Assembly (NCBI RefSeq): GCF_021390425.1
Contig: NZ_JAJUWY010000004.1
Span: 62,001-126,000 of the forward strand
Source of the DNA: Lysobacter sp. GX 14042
GTDB taxonomy: Bacteria; Pseudomonadota; Gammaproteobacteria; Xanthomonadales; Xanthomonadaceae
Length of the DNA: 64,000 nucleotides
Direction: 5' to 3'
Numbering within the stretch: the first letter of the stretch is position 1; each line of letters begins with the position of its first letter. Below the pieces are notes generated by a model. The model made no database searches and had not been told where the DNA came from. It saw only the letters and a program-made list of their open reading frames with translations. Below, in pieces: positions 48,050 to 56,814 of the stretch. The translations under genes and the position numbers were made by a program.

Positions 48050-48496
48050 ATGCGCATGTTGCTTCCCGCCGCCCTCGCAGCGGCGCTGATCGCCACCGCC
48101 GGGATCAGCCACGCCGCCCCGCAGGACGCCGCGCCTGCCACCGCCGCCAACGCGACCGGAGCGCAGCAGACCGCGCTGCAGCTGCTCGACCGGCTCGACG
48201 CCGGCGACTACCCGGCGATCGAGGCCAGCTTCAACGACGAGATGCGCCAGCAGGTGCCCGGCGACCAGTTGCGCCAGATCTGGGAGTCGCTGCCGCAGCA
48301 GCTCGGTGCCGCCACCGGCCGCGGCGAGCCGCAGCAGGCCGAGCAGGGCGGTTACCAGGTCGTCATGGTGCCGTTGATGTACGAGCGCGGGGTCATCCTG
48401 GCCCAGACCGCGATCGATGCCGAAGGCCGGATCGCCGGTTTCCTGCTGCAGCCCGCGCAGCCTGCACCGGCGCAGGAGGCACCACCGCAGTCCTGA
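48050..48496 (+). CDS. Secreted DUF3887-like protein
   Basis: 148 residues. A Sec signal ends at SHAAP (about 23). The mature part has a helical stretch with ALQLLDRLDAGDYPAIEASF and DQLRQIWESL, which resembles the DUF3887 domain that often precedes hydrolases; here it stands alone. A Pro/Gln-rich tail follows. AAGGAG ribosome site 7 bases before ATG. A good terminator lies 22 bases past the stop. Confidence 0.75.
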   Translation: MRMLLPAALAAALIATAGISHAAPQDAAPATAANATGAQQTALQLLDRLDAGDYPAIEASFNDEMRQQVPGDQLRQIWESLPQQLGAATGRGEPQQAEQGGYQVVMVPLMYERGVILAQTAIDAEGRIAGFLLQPAQPAPAQEAPPQS

Positions 48497-48517
48497 CCGG
48501 GACCCGCATCCCCCCAG

Positions 48518-48548
48518 GGAAGCCGGCCACGCGCCGGCTTCCGTTTTT
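48518..48548 (+). terminator. Terminator after the DUF3887-like gene
   Basis: A perfect 10-bp stem (GGAAGCCGGC / GCCGGCTTCC) with a 5-base loop is followed by G then five T (48544-48548). Confidence 0.9.
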
Positions 48549-48595
48549 GTCCCCGACGGCTGGCGTAGCGCCCCGTGCGGCACTACCCTGCGCGC

Positions 48596-49420
48596 ATGCG
48601 TGGGCAACCCCGGGTCCTGTACAACACCGCCGATATCGAGATCTGGCCGCAGGGCCTGCTGCGCGCGCGCGGCAACCATGACGCCCGCACGCTCGCCCGC
48701 GCCCGCCACGTGCTGCGCCGCAAGCGCGACGGCCGCTACCTGGCCGCCGACCTGGCCGGCGGCGTGCTGCCCCTGGTCGAGCGCCTGCCGCGCGAGCCAG
48801 GCATCGCCGACGCGCTCGACCTGCTCGATGCACTGCACGCCGCCCCGCCCGCCGATGCCCGCGACTTCGTCCGCGAACCGGGCGAGCTTCCGCTCAACCG
48901 GCTCCACGAGCGGCTCGAAGACCTGGGCCTGGATGCCGACGGGTACGCCGCGCGCACCGGCCTGGACCTGGTGCCCGAGCCCGCGCGGCTCGCGCTCGCC
49001 GGCTTCGACCGCTACCGCCGGCCGCTGTGGCTGGTCGAACCCGCCGCGCGGGCCTGGGACCACCTGCGGCGCGCCGCCGCCGCCGATGGCATCGTCCTGG
49101 AGGCGATCTCCGGCTACCGCAGCCACGATTACCAGCTCGGGATCTTCCGCCGCAAGCTCGACCGCGGGCAGAGCGTCGGGGAGATCCTGGCGGTCAACGC
49201 CGCGCCCGGCTTCAGCGAGCACCACTCCGGTCTGGCCCTGGACCTGTCCACGCCGGGCGAGCCGCCGGCCGAGGAATCCTTCGAAGCCACCGCGGCGTTC
49301 GCCTGGCTGCAGGCTCGGGCCCCGGCGCTGGGCTTCCACATGAGCTACCCGCGCGACAATCCGCACGGCATCGTCTACGAACCCTGGCACTGGCGCTTCG
49401 ACACATGCAGCAAGGAATGA
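48596..49420 (+). CDS. VanY-type D-alanyl-D-alanine carboxypeptidase (M15B) with extra N-terminal region
   Basis: 274 residues. The C-terminal ~150 residues match peptidase M15B: EAISGYRSHDYQ, the zinc-binding SEHHSGLALDLS (His-x6-Asp) and EPWHWRF (second metal His). These cleave D-Ala-D-Ala or pentapeptide stems of peptidoglycan. The first ~120 residues (PRVLYNTADIEIWPQGLL onward) are unrelated to the peptidase and no signal peptide is visible, which is odd for a cell-wall enzyme. The ATG at 48596 is preferred; a GTG at 48575 is in frame. Its stop overlaps an ATG of the next gene. Confidence 0.85.
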   Translation: MRGQPRVLYNTADIEIWPQGLLRARGNHDARTLARARHVLRRKRDGRYLAADLAGGVLPLVERLPREPGIADALDLLDALHAAPPADARDFVREPGELPLNRLHERLEDLGLDADGYAARTGLDLVPEPARLALAGFDRYRRPLWLVEPAARAWDHLRRAAAADGIVLEAISGYRSHDYQLGIFRRKLDRGQSVGEILAVNAAPGFSEHHSGLALDLSTPGEPPAEESFEATAAFAWLQARAPALGFHMSYPRDNPHGIVYEPWHWRFDTCSKE

Positions 49421-49671
49421 TCCCGGCCCTGGTGGTCGCCGCCAGCAGCCTCCCGGCCTTCGTGCTGGCACGCAGCTTCGCCCGCAGCCACCCACGCCTG
49501 GGCACGCTGCTGCGTCTTGCCGGGCTGGCGATGCTCGCCGGCGGCGCCGGCCTGGCCTGGGCCGCCGGCGACCCGTCACGCACCCTCGCGGTCGCCCTGG
49601 CGCTGGCGCTGGCGATCAACGGCCTGGGTGTGTTCGTGCTGCTCGGAGTGCTGCGCCGCCGCCAGCGCTGA
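49405..49671 (+). CDS. Small membrane protein
   Basis: About 84-88 residues with three hydrophobic segments (IPALVVAASSLPAFVLA, LLRLAGLAMLAGGAGLAW, LAVALALALAINGLGVFVL) and a basic C-terminus. No family is recognised. The start is either 49405 or the ATG at 49417, which overlaps the carboxypeptidase TGA (ATGA). AAGGA directly abuts 49417, too close to be a normal ribosome site. Confidence 0.65.
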   Translation: MQQGMIPALVVAASSLPAFVLARSFARSHPRLGTLLRLAGLAMLAGGAGLAWAAGDPSRTLAVALALALAINGLGVFVLLGVLRRRQR

Positions 49672-49699
49672 CGTGGCTTCCGCGGCCGCGCCGGTCCGG

Positions 49700-50374
49700 T
49701 CATTCCTGCGAACGCGGAGTCGGCGCGCCGCCCTTGCCGGAGGCCTCATCGGCGATCCGCCACAGGTACAGCCCGGCATAGGTCCGGTACGGGCCCCAGC
49801 GCACGCCCCGCGCCGCGGCCTCACGCGCAGTCGGCAGGGCCTCCAGCCCGTCCACCGCCTGCAGGCCCTTGCGGATGCCCAGGTCGTCCACCGGCAGCAC
49901 GTCGGGCCGGCCGAGGCGGAACATCAGCATCATCTCGACCGTCCAGCGCCCGATGCCGCGCACCGCCACCAGCGCGTCGATGATCGCCTGCTCGTCCATC
50001 CACGCCAGCTTGCGGGGACCGGGGATCCCGCCGTCCGCCTCGCGCCGGCTCAGGTCGCGCAGCGCCAGCACCTTGTTGCCCGAGACGCCGCAGGCACGCA
50101 GGGTGGCGTCATCGACCCGGCCCAGGGTGTCGGCATGCAGGCGCCGACTGCCGATCGCGTCCTCGACCCGGCCGGTGATGGTCGCCGCGGCCTTGCCGCT
50201 GAGCTGCTGGTACAGGATCGAACGGGCCAGCGCGTCGACCGGGTCGAAGCTGCGGCGCCAGCGTGGATCCGGGGCGATCGGCCCGATCCGCTGCATCCAG
50301 CGCGCCAGCCGCCGATCCTGCTGCAGGTGCGCATGGGCCGCCGCGGTGTCGAAGCCGCGGGAATGGCGGGCCAC
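49700..50374 (-). CDS. DNA-3-methyladenine glycosylase II-type (HhH-GPD superfamily)
   Basis: 224 residues. SILYQQLSGKAAATITGRVE and the helix-hairpin-helix GIGRWTVEMMLMF (about 142-154) are followed by the catalytic Asp in LPVDDLGIRKGL. This is the AlkA/Mag1-type short form that excises alkylated purines in base excision repair. No iron-sulfur cysteines are present, excluding Nth/MutY. DUF423 lies immediately upstream (1 base apart) on the same strand. Confidence 0.92.
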   Translation of the reverse strand: MARHSRGFDTAAAHAHLQQDRRLARWMQRIGPIAPDPRWRRSFDPVDALARSILYQQLSGKAAATITGRVEDAIGSRRLHADTLGRVDDATLRACGVSGNKVLALRDLSRREADGGIPGPRKLAWMDEQAIIDALVAVRGIGRWTVEMMLMFRLGRPDVLPVDDLGIRKGLQAVDGLEALPTAREAAARGVRWGPYRTYAGLYLWRIADEASGKGGAPTPRSQE

Positions 50375-50375
50375 C

Positions 50376-50741
50376 TCAGCGCCTCGCCGCGTCGACCGCC
50401 CAGGCCAGCCAGGACACGATCATCAGTATCCCGCCCAGTGGCGCGGCGGCCGACGACCAGCCCAGCAGCCGGGCACCGGCGACGCTGCCGGAAAACAGCA
50501 CGGTCCCCAGCAGCAGCCCGAGCAGTGCCCAGCGCCCCGGCCGGCGTGCCGCGCGGGGCGCCAGCGCCGCCAACGCGATGCCATGGCCGAACAGGAACAG
50601 TGCCGCCGAACGCAGCGCCTCGCGCGCCTCCGGCGCACCGGCGTGGGACGCATACGCAGCCAACGCGACCGATAGCGCGGCCATGACCGCCCCGGCAGCC
50701 GCGAGGCCGCGGCCCGCACCCGCCCCGGCCCTTCCTTCCAT
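50376..50741 (-). CDS. DUF423-family small membrane protein (YgdD-like)
   Basis: 121 residues with four hydrophobic segments, including AAAGAVMAALSVALAAYASH, LFLFGHGIALAAL and PLGGILMIVSWLAWAV, characteristic of DUF423. Function unknown. The ATG at 50741 is preferred over an upstream in-frame start because GGGGA lies about 8 bases before it and the family is about 120-130 residues. It probably shares a transcript with the glycosylase. Confidence 0.82.
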   Translation of the reverse strand: MEGRAGAGAGRGLAAAGAVMAALSVALAAYASHAGAPEAREALRSAALFLFGHGIALAALAPRAARRPGRWALLGLLLGTVLFSGSVAGARLLGWSSAAAPLGGILMIVSWLAWAVDAARR

Positions 50742-50812
50742 GTCCACATTCCCCACGGTCGCTGTCTCCCTGCAGGCTCCCGCCGATTCTGCCGCCACCG
50801 GGCCGGCCTGAC

Positions 50813-50844
50813 AAAAAAACGCGCCGCGGGGGTCCGCGGCGCGT
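50813..50844 (-). terminator. Terminator after the SRPBCC/GyrI-like gene
   Basis: A perfect 11-bp GC-rich stem (ACGCGCCGCGG / CCGCGGCGCGT) with a 4-base loop is followed on the minus strand by six to seven T. It ends the minus-strand transcript whose last gene stops at 50874. Confidence 0.93.
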
Positions 50845-50873
50845 CGGGTACTACCAGCCTTCCGGGCCGAGGC

Positions 50874-52004
50874 TCAGCGAAGGCCCCAGTAAGCCTGGAA
50901 CTCGCCTTCCTCGGTGAAGCTGTCGTCGATGCCCTTCATCCACTCCTCGTACGGCCGGCCGGCGGTCTCGTACCCCTGGGTCAGGACCCAGGCACGCAGG
51001 GTGTCGCGCACGCGTGGCAGGGTGGCCATATGCCCGGAGAACGGCACCATCGCCTCCTTCTGGGCCTCGACGAACTCGTGCTCCACGGGGCCCTCGAGCT
51101 TGATCTCCAGCTTGCCGGCGGGCGCCTGGGCAGCGGCTTCGGCGCGGGCCTGGTCGGCCTCCACGTCCTCGCCGTCCTCGACCGCGGTCTCGGTGGAGGC
51201 GCCGCTCGCCTTGCGCACCGGCTGGGCGACGTCGAACGAGTAGTTCTCGGCCCCGAATTCGTTGGTGATGATGCGCAGCGGACCGGCCGGCTCCAGGCCG
51301 TTGCTCTTCATGACCTTCTCGATCCACTGCATGTTGTTGTTCATGGTGCGCTGGACGACGTCGTTGTTGCGCTCCACGGCCGCGGTCACCACCAGCAGGT
51401 TGGTGGCCGGGCGGTCGACCAGCTTCGGCGCGACCTCGAACTCGTTGTAGTCGTAGTTCGGCACCGCGGCCAGCATGTTGGTCAGGCGCTGCAGGCCCAT
51501 CTTCATGGCCTCGCCGGTGCCCGAGCTGACGTACAGGCCCGAGTAACGACCCAGCAGGTTCATGCCGTAGTCGATGTCATAGGTCTGGGTGATCTTGACG
51601 TTGCGGTTGTTGCGGCCGGTCGGGGTGAGCGTGAAGGTCGTGACCTTGTCCTGGCCGCGCTCCTCGTCGGTGATGGCGTAGGTGACGCTCTTGCCCGGCA
51701 CCGCTTCGACGATCTCCCAGCTGCCCTTGCCCAGTCCCTCCAACTCGGAGGTGTAGTCCAGGCGGGCGCCGACGCCGGAGGCGTTGTCGGAGACCCGGAT
51801 GTCCATGTTGGGATCGCGCAGCGGCAGCACGTTCCACTGGGCGAACCGGCTGAAGCTGCTGATCGTGTCGTAGACGATCGAGATGTTGCGGTTGGTCTCG
51901 ACCGAGTGCTCGACGTGGCGGTGCGACGGCAGAAGGAAGCCGACCACGATGAAAATCACGGCAACGATGGCCAGCGAAATCAGGAATTCAATGAAGCGGG
52001 TCAT
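50874..52004 (-). CDS. Membrane-anchored SRPBCC domain plus GyrI-like effector-binding domain
   Basis: 376 residues. An N-terminal membrane segment (about 5-26, FLISLAIVAVIFIVVGFLL) is followed by a START/SRPBCC domain (about 35-180, ISIVYDTISSFSRFAQWN), a linker rich in Asp/Glu/Ala (about 270-300) and a C-terminal GyrI/AraC effector-binding-like domain (KLEIKLEGPVEHEFV, AYWGLR). Both halves are ligand-binding folds, so sensing a small hydrophobic molecule is plausible but unproven. A GGAG site precedes the ATG. It lies 124 bases after the response regulator on the same strand and is followed by a strong terminator. Confidence 0.82.
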   Translation of the reverse strand: MTRFIEFLISLAIVAVIFIVVGFLLPSHRHVEHSVETNRNISIVYDTISSFSRFAQWNVLPLRDPNMDIRVSDNASGVGARLDYTSELEGLGKGSWEIVEAVPGKSVTYAITDEERGQDKVTTFTLTPTGRNNRNVKITQTYDIDYGMNLLGRYSGLYVSSGTGEAMKMGLQRLTNMLAAVPNYDYNEFEVAPKLVDRPATNLLVVTAAVERNNDVVQRTMNNNMQWIEKVMKSNGLEPAGPLRIITNEFGAENYSFDVAQPVRKASGASTETAVEDGEDVEADQARAEAAAQAPAGKLEIKLEGPVEHEFVEAQKEAMVPFSGHMATLPRVRDTLRAWVLTQGYETAGRPYEEWMKGIDDSFTEEGEFQAYWGLR

Positions 52005-52127
52005 GTGTTCTCCAGGGCCGGACCCAGGATGGGACGAGGGCGCAGACGCGCAATGCTAGCAAGGTTCTGCGGTCCGGCGCAGCCTCGGGGAACCATGCCG
52101 AATCAGGTCTTTCGCACCCGGGAGGCA

Positions 52128-52778
52128 TTACACCAGCTTCAGTTCGAAGGCCTTGAGCACCGCCCGCGTCCGGTCCCGGACCCCCAGCTTGGACAGGATA
52201 TTGGACACGTGGTTCTTGATCGTGCCCTCGGCCACCCCCAGCGAGTTGGCGATTTCCTTGTTCGAAAAGCCCCCGGCCATCAGCCGCAGGATCTCGGTTT
52301 CGCGCTCGGTCAGCGGGTCCGGCTGGTCGAGGCTGACGAACTGGTTGCGCATGTGCTCCAGTCCCGACAGCAGCCGCTGGCTCATCGCCGGCTGCACCAG
52401 CGAACCCCCGGCGGCGACCGTCTGGATCGCATCGACCAGCTGTTCCAGCGAGACATCCTTGAGCAGGAAGCCCTTGGCGCCCGCCTTCAGTCCGGCCAGC
52501 ACCAGCTGGTCGTCGTCGAACGTGGTGAGGATGATGGTCGGCGGCAGCTGGCCGCTACGCGCCAGTGCCTGCAGGGCCTCCAGTCCGGACATCACCGGCA
52601 TGCGCATGTCCATCAGCACCACGTCGGGCGCGGCCTCCGGGATCGTCTCCACCGCCTGCTTGCCGTCCGCCGCCTCGGCCACCACCTCGATGCCCTCGGC
52701 CAGCGACAGCAGCGAACGCACCCCCTGCCGCACCAGCGTCTGGTCATCGACCAACATGACCCGTATCGGTCCGCTCAT
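52128..52778 (-). CDS. NarL/LuxR-family response regulator
   Basis: 216 residues. A receiver domain has DD at 11-12, phosphorylated Asp57 (LMDMRMPVMSG) and Lys in FLLKDVS. The C-terminal LuxR helix-turn-helix is LTERETEILRLMAGGFSNKEIA. It pairs with the kinase, whose stop overlaps its start by 4 bases. Target genes cannot be seen, though the SRPBCC/GyrI gene downstream is an obvious candidate. Confidence 0.93.
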   Translation of the reverse strand: MSGPIRVMLVDDQTLVRQGVRSLLSLAEGIEVVAEAADGKQAVETIPEAAPDVVLMDMRMPVMSGLEALQALARSGQLPPTIILTTFDDDQLVLAGLKAGAKGFLLKDVSLEQLVDAIQTVAAGGSLVQPAMSQRLLSGLEHMRNQFVSLDQPDPLTERETEILRLMAGGFSNKEIANSLGVAEGTIKNHVSNILSKLGVRDRTRAVLKAFELKLV

Positions 52779-53980
52779 CCCCGTGCTCCTTCCCCGGCGG
52801 CCGCGACCGCGTCCGACACCGGAACCTCGATGTGCAGGCGGAAACCCGCCCGCGCCCTTGTCTCCACCCTGACCGTCCCACCGACCTGGGCCAGCCGCTC
52901 ACGCATCCCCCGCAAGCCGTTGCCGGCCCGCAGCTGGTCGGTGCCGCGACCGTCGTCGCGGGCATCCATCAGCACCCACCCGTCCTCCAGCCTCGCGCCG
53001 AGCCACAGGTTGCCGGCGCCGGCATGGCGCACCACGTTGGTGATGATCTCCTGCGTACAGCGCAGCAGCACGTGGGCCCGCTCCGGGTCGTCCAGGTTCA
53101 GCGGCGACTGGATGTCCATGTGGATGTCCAGTGCCGGCACGTTTTCGGCCAACGGCCGCAGGGCCGCCGACAGGTCGATGGTACCGCCCTCGCGCAGGTG
53201 GCTGACAGCCTCGCGTACGTCGGTCAACAGCAGCCGTGCCAGCGTATGGGCCTGCTGCACGTGCTCCTTCGGCCGTCCCTCCACCAGGTGCCCGGCGACC
53301 TCCAGGTTCAGGCTCAGCGCGGTCAGGTGGTGGCCCAGCAGGTCGTGCAGCTCCCGCGAGATGCGGGTGCGCTCGTTGACCCGGGCGCTCTCGGCCAGCA
53401 GCCGGCGGGTAGCGCGCAGCTCGGCGTTGAGCCGGCGCTGCTCCTCGCGGGCCTCGGTCTGCTGGCGCGCCACCAGCGCGGTGACGAACACGAAACTGGA
53501 AAAACCCGCGTACAGCAACGACTGCGCCGCGGCGATCAGCACCGGGAACTCCATCACGGTGACGAACACCGGGATCGCCGCCAGGTTGCTGGCCACCAGC
53601 CAGGCCACGCCCGGCGCCAGCGGCAGCAGCCACGGCAGCAGTCCGGCCATCACCATCAGCAGCACGCTCCCGAGCCCGGAGCCGGAGAACACGCTGACCC
53701 CGATCGCACAGGCCGTCAGCACCAGCAGTGCGACGTTGTCCAGCGCCCCATGGCGGCGCCGGCCCAGGTCCCGACTGATCCACCAGTAGACGATCCCGAA
53801 CGACAGATACACCGCGGTCCAGCGCGCGACCAGCACGGCGAAGGGGTGCGAGCCGGCCTGCAGCGCCGCCGCCGCACCGGGATCGAGCCACAGTTGGACC
53901 AGCCAGAAACCGGTCATCGCCCAGGTGAACAGGCCGGCCCAGCGCAACAGTCGGGTGTGGTTCAGGGGACCCATCATCAC
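52775..53980 (-). CDS. Sensor histidine kinase (HisKA_3, NarL-partner type)
   Basis: 401 residues. Five or six membrane segments cover about 12-170, with no large periplasmic loop. A coiled linker leads to the HisKA_3 dimerisation helix with His212 (ISRELHDLLGHHLTA), then a compact HATPase domain (EIITNVVRHAGA, DDGRGT, GLRGMRERL). This is the LiaS/DesK-like layout, often sensing membrane state. It overlaps the response regulator by 4 bases. Three consecutive Met codons at the start leave the exact start open by 6 bases. Confidence 0.92.
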   Translation of the reverse strand: MMMGPLNHTRLLRWAGLFTWAMTGFWLVQLWLDPGAAAALQAGSHPFAVLVARWTAVYLSFGIVYWWISRDLGRRRHGALDNVALLVLTACAIGVSVFSGSGLGSVLLMVMAGLLPWLLPLAPGVAWLVASNLAAIPVFVTVMEFPVLIAAAQSLLYAGFSSFVFVTALVARQQTEAREEQRRLNAELRATRRLLAESARVNERTRISRELHDLLGHHLTALSLNLEVAGHLVEGRPKEHVQQAHTLARLLLTDVREAVSHLREGGTIDLSAALRPLAENVPALDIHMDIQSPLNLDDPERAHVLLRCTQEIITNVVRHAGAGNLWLGARLEDGWVLMDARDDGRGTDQLRAGNGLRGMRERLAQVGGTVRVETRARAGFRLHIEVPVSDAVAAAGEGARG

Positions 53981-54144
53981 GCCATCCTAATGGCATCGCG
54001 CGGCTCCGGGGTGCCCGGAAGCCGGCGCCTGAACAGGTTCCGCGCCCATGTCCGCAGGCGTGGGCAACTCGCGGCCCGCGAAGGGCCCATGCGATAATCC
54101 CGGCGATGACGCCCCTGCGCCAACCGCCCACCCTGGAGACCGGA

Positions 54145-54750
54145 ATGTCGATCGTCATCCGCGACGTGCGCGAGCATGAGCTGGATTCCGTACTGGCACT
54201 CAACAACGCCGCGGGCCCCACGATCCTTCCCATGGATGCAGCGCGCCTGCGCCACTTCTACGACACCGCCGAGTACTTCCGGGTCGCCGAGCGCGACGGC
54301 AACCTGGCCGGCTTCCTGATCGGCGTTGGCAGTGGCAGCGACCACGACTCCAGCAACTTCCGCTGGTTCCGCGAGCGCCACGACGACTTCTTCTATATCG
54401 ACCGGGTAGTGGTGGCGAGCCGCCGCCGCGGTGGCGGCGTGGGCCGTGCGTTCTACGCCGACGCCCAGAGCTACGCCGAGCCGCGCTATCCGCAGGTGGC
54501 CTGCGAGGTGTTCCTGGAAGACGGATCGAACCCGGTCCTGCTGTTCCACGGGACCTTCGGTTTCCGCGAGATCGGCCAGCACGTCATGTCCGACACCGGT
54601 CGCCGCGCGGCGATGCTGATGAAGGACCTGGACAGCCACGCCTGGATCGCCGGGGCCTATGGCGACACCCTGCCCGATGTCGCCTGGCTGCGGCCGCGCC
54701 GGCTGCCCGATGCCGCCGAGGCCCCGCGTTCGACCGGGACCGACGCATGA
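54145..54750 (+). CDS. GNAT-family acetyltransferase upstream of minC
   Basis: 201 residues. The sequence [22 protein letters not shown] (shown in part) provides beta4 and the acetyl-CoA pyrophosphate-binding motif [10 protein letters not shown]; the C-terminal part has [19 protein letters not shown]. The substrate is unknown. The ATG at 54145 is preferred because GGAG precedes it; a start at 54106 is in frame. A GATAAT -10-like box lies at 54093-54098. Its stop overlaps the minC ATG by 4 bases, implying coupled translation. Confidence 0.82.
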   Translation: MSIVIRDVREHELDSVLALNNAAGPTILPMDAARLRHFYDTAEYFRVAERDGNLAGFLIGVGSGSDHDSSNFRWFRERHDDFFYIDRVVVASRRRGGGVGRAFYADAQSYAEPRYPQVACEVFLEDGSNPVLLFHGTFGFREIGQHVMSDTGRRAAMLMKDLDSHAWIAGAYGDTLPDVAWLRPRRLPDAAEAPRSTGTDA

Positions 54751-55523
54751 GCACCGTACCGATGGATTACGAGCAGGCCGGCGAGCTGAAGATCGGCCAG
54801 GTCGGGATCGCCAACCTGCGCATCCGCAGCCTGGATCCGGCACGCCTGGCCGACGAGATGGCCGCCCGCGTGCGCCGCGCGCCCAGCATGTTCGATCGTG
54901 CCGCGGTGGTGTTGGACTTCGGCGGCCTGAGCCAGGTACCCGATGCGGCCACGGCCCGCGAGCTGGTCGAGGCCCTGCGCGGCGCCGGAGTACTCCCGGT
55001 CGCGCTGGCCTACGGCAGCAGCGACACCGACCGGCTGGCCCGCGACCTGGGGCTGCCGTTGCTGGCCAAGTTCCGCGCGCAGTACGAGCGCGACCCGGGC
55101 GCAGTGTCGGCGCCGGCGCCGGCTGCCCCGCCGGCCGCTGCGGCACCCTCTCCCGAGCCGCCCCCCCGGACCACGGCAACCGCGGTGGCACCCGGCATGG
55201 TCCACGCGCCGCTGGTGCGCTCGGGACAGCAGGTCTACGCCGACAACCGCGACCTGACGGTCCTGGCCGGCGTCGGCGCCGGCGCCGAGGTGATCGCCGA
55301 TGGCTCGGTGCACATCTACGGCCCGCTGCGCGGCCGCGCCCTGGCCGGCGCCCAGGGCAACGAGCAGGCACGCATCTTCTGCAACGAGTTCCACGCCGAG
55401 CTGGTCGCCATCGCCGGCCACTACAAGGTGATGGAAGACCTGCCGGCCGCCCTGCGCGGCAAGCCGGTGCAGGTCTGGCTGCAGGACGGCCAGCTGCACA
55501 TCGCGCCCCAGGGCACACAGTGA
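54747..55523 (+). CDS. minC: Septum site-determining protein MinC
   Basis: 258 residues. An N-terminal FtsZ-inhibiting domain (about 1-105) is joined by an Ala/Pro-rich linker (about 117-150) to the C-terminal beta-helix domain that binds MinD ([48 protein letters not shown]). MinC blocks Z-ring formation near the poles. It is coupled to the GNAT gene and separated from minD by 130 bases containing small hairpins. Confidence 0.95.
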   Translation: MSTVPMDYEQAGELKIGQVGIANLRIRSLDPARLADEMAARVRRAPSMFDRAAVVLDFGGLSQVPDAATARELVEALRGAGVLPVALAYGSSDTDRLARDLGLPLLAKFRAQYERDPGAVSAPAPAAPPAAAAPSPEPPPRTTATAVAPGMVHAPLVRSGQQVYADNRDLTVLAGVGAGAEVIADGSVHIYGPLRGRALAGAQGNEQARIFCNEFHAELVAIAGHYKVMEDLPAALRGKPVQVWLQDGQLHIAPQGTQ

Positions 55524-55653
55524 GCCCGAAAACGGGCATCCTGTCGCAGTCCCGCGGCCCGTCCGCGGCAAACAACACAACCCCGATCCCGCGTGCCCGG
55601 TGCTTCCCCCGCCCGCGCCGGCGCGCATTGAACCCGTTCCGGAGGAACCGAAC

Positions 55654-56463
55654 TTGACCGAAATCATCGTAGTCACCTCGGGCAAGGGTGGCGTGGGCAA
55701 GACCACCAGCAGCGCCTCCATCGCCTGCGGCCTTGCCCGGCGCGGCCACAAGGTCGCGGTCATCGACTTCGACGTCGGCCTGCGCAACCTCGACCTGATC
55801 ATGGGCTGCGAGCGCCGCGTGGTGTACGACTTCGTCAACGTCGTCAACGGCGAGTCCTCGCTCAAGCAGTCCCTGATCAAGGACAAGCGCTTCGAGAACC
55901 TCTACATCCTTGCCGCCTCGCAGACCCGCGACAAGGACGCGCTGACCACCGAAGGCGTGGAGCGCGTGCTCAAGGAACTGGAGGAGGACGGCTTCGACTA
56001 CATCATCGCCGACTCCCCCGCGGGCATCGAGAAGGGCGCCTTCCTGGCCATGTACTACGCCGACCAGGCGGTGGTGGTGGTCAATCCCGAGGTCTCCTCG
56101 GTGCGCGACTCCGACCGCATCCTCGGCCTGCTGGCCAGCAAGACCCGCAAGGCCGAACAGGGCGAGCGGATCAAGGAGCACCTGCTGCTGACCCGCTACA
56201 GCCCGAACCGCGTCGAGACCGGCGAGATGCTCAGCGTGGCCGATGTCGAGGAGATCCTCGGCATCAAGACCATCGGCGTGGTTCCCGAATCCACCGACGT
56301 GCTCAACGCCTCCAACAAGGGCGAGCCGGTGATCCTCGACAACGAGACCGACGCCGCACAGGCCTACGACGACGCGGTGGCACGCCTGCTCGGCGACACC
56401 CGGCCGATGCGCTTTGTCACACCCGGCAAGAAGGGGTTCTTCAGCAAGATCTTCGGAGGCTGA
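55654..56463 (+). CDS. minD: Septum site-determining ATPase MinD
   Basis: 269 residues from a TTG start, chosen because GGAGGA lies 7 bases upstream and [17 protein letters not shown] aligns with the family's first residues. The deviant Walker A box has the signature Lys11 and catalytic Lys16. The C-terminal amphipathic helix [12 protein letters not shown] is the membrane-targeting sequence. MinD recruits MinC to the membrane and oscillates with MinE. minE follows after 2 bases. Confidence 0.97.
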   Translation: MTEIIVVTSGKGGVGKTTSSASIACGLARRGHKVAVIDFDVGLRNLDLIMGCERRVVYDFVNVVNGESSLKQSLIKDKRFENLYILAASQTRDKDALTTEGVERVLKELEEDGFDYIIADSPAGIEKGAFLAMYYADQAVVVVNPEVSSVRDSDRILGLLASKTRKAEQGERIKEHLLLTRYSPNRVETGEMLSVADVEEILGIKTIGVVPESTDVLNASNKGEPVILDNETDAAQAYDDAVARLLGDTRPMRFVTPGKKGFFSKIFGG

Positions 56464-56465
56464 GC

Positions 56466-56729
56466 ATGGGCATGTTCGACTTCCTGCTGGCCAGGAAACA
56501 GACCGCGGCGGTCGCCAAGGACCGCCTGCGCATCATCGTCGCGCACGAGCGCGCCAGCCGCGGTGGCCCGGACTACCTGCCGATGCTGCAGCGCGAGCTG
56601 CTGGAAGTCATCCGCAAGTACGTCAGCGTCGACGCCGAGGCGGTCAAGGTCGACCTGGTCGGCGACGGCGACAACAAGGTGCTGGACATCTCGGTCTCCC
56701 TCCCCGAGAACGGCGCCCCGGCCGCCTGA
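56466..56729 (+). CDS. minE: Cell division topological specificity factor MinE
   Basis: 87 residues, the usual length. The N-terminal helix [24 protein letters not shown] (shown in part) interacts with MinD and membrane; the C-terminal topological domain reads [18 protein letters not shown]. MinE stimulates MinD ATPase and drives the oscillation. It starts 2 bases after minD with GGAGGC as ribosome site. Confidence 0.97.
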   Translation: MGMFDFLLARKQTAAVAKDRLRIIVAHERASRGGPDYLPMLQRELLEVIRKYVSVDAEAVKVDLVGDGDNKVLDISVSLPENGAPAA

Positions 56730-56752
56730 CAGCCGCGCCGCGCAGCTCCGTG

Positions 56753-56772
56753 ATGCCCGCGCAGGCGGGCAT
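56753..56772. repeat. Palindromic intergenic repeat (MPAQAGIH type)
   Basis: ATGCCCGC, 4-base loop, GCGGGCAT. In one frame it reads MPAQAGIH, a motif seen in a widespread family of proteobacterial intergenic palindromes. It lies between minE and the HEAGH-protein gene. One copy only is visible in this window. Confidence 0.65.
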
Positions 56773-56814
56773 CCATGGACGTTCCGCCCGCAACCGGAAT
56801 GTCCCGGACACCTC

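Noticed and set aside
51030-53789. A 919-codon plus-strand frame opposite the two-component genes and SRPBCC gene
   Set aside because: Spans three well-supported genes on the other strand and has no domain; it is an antisense shadow.
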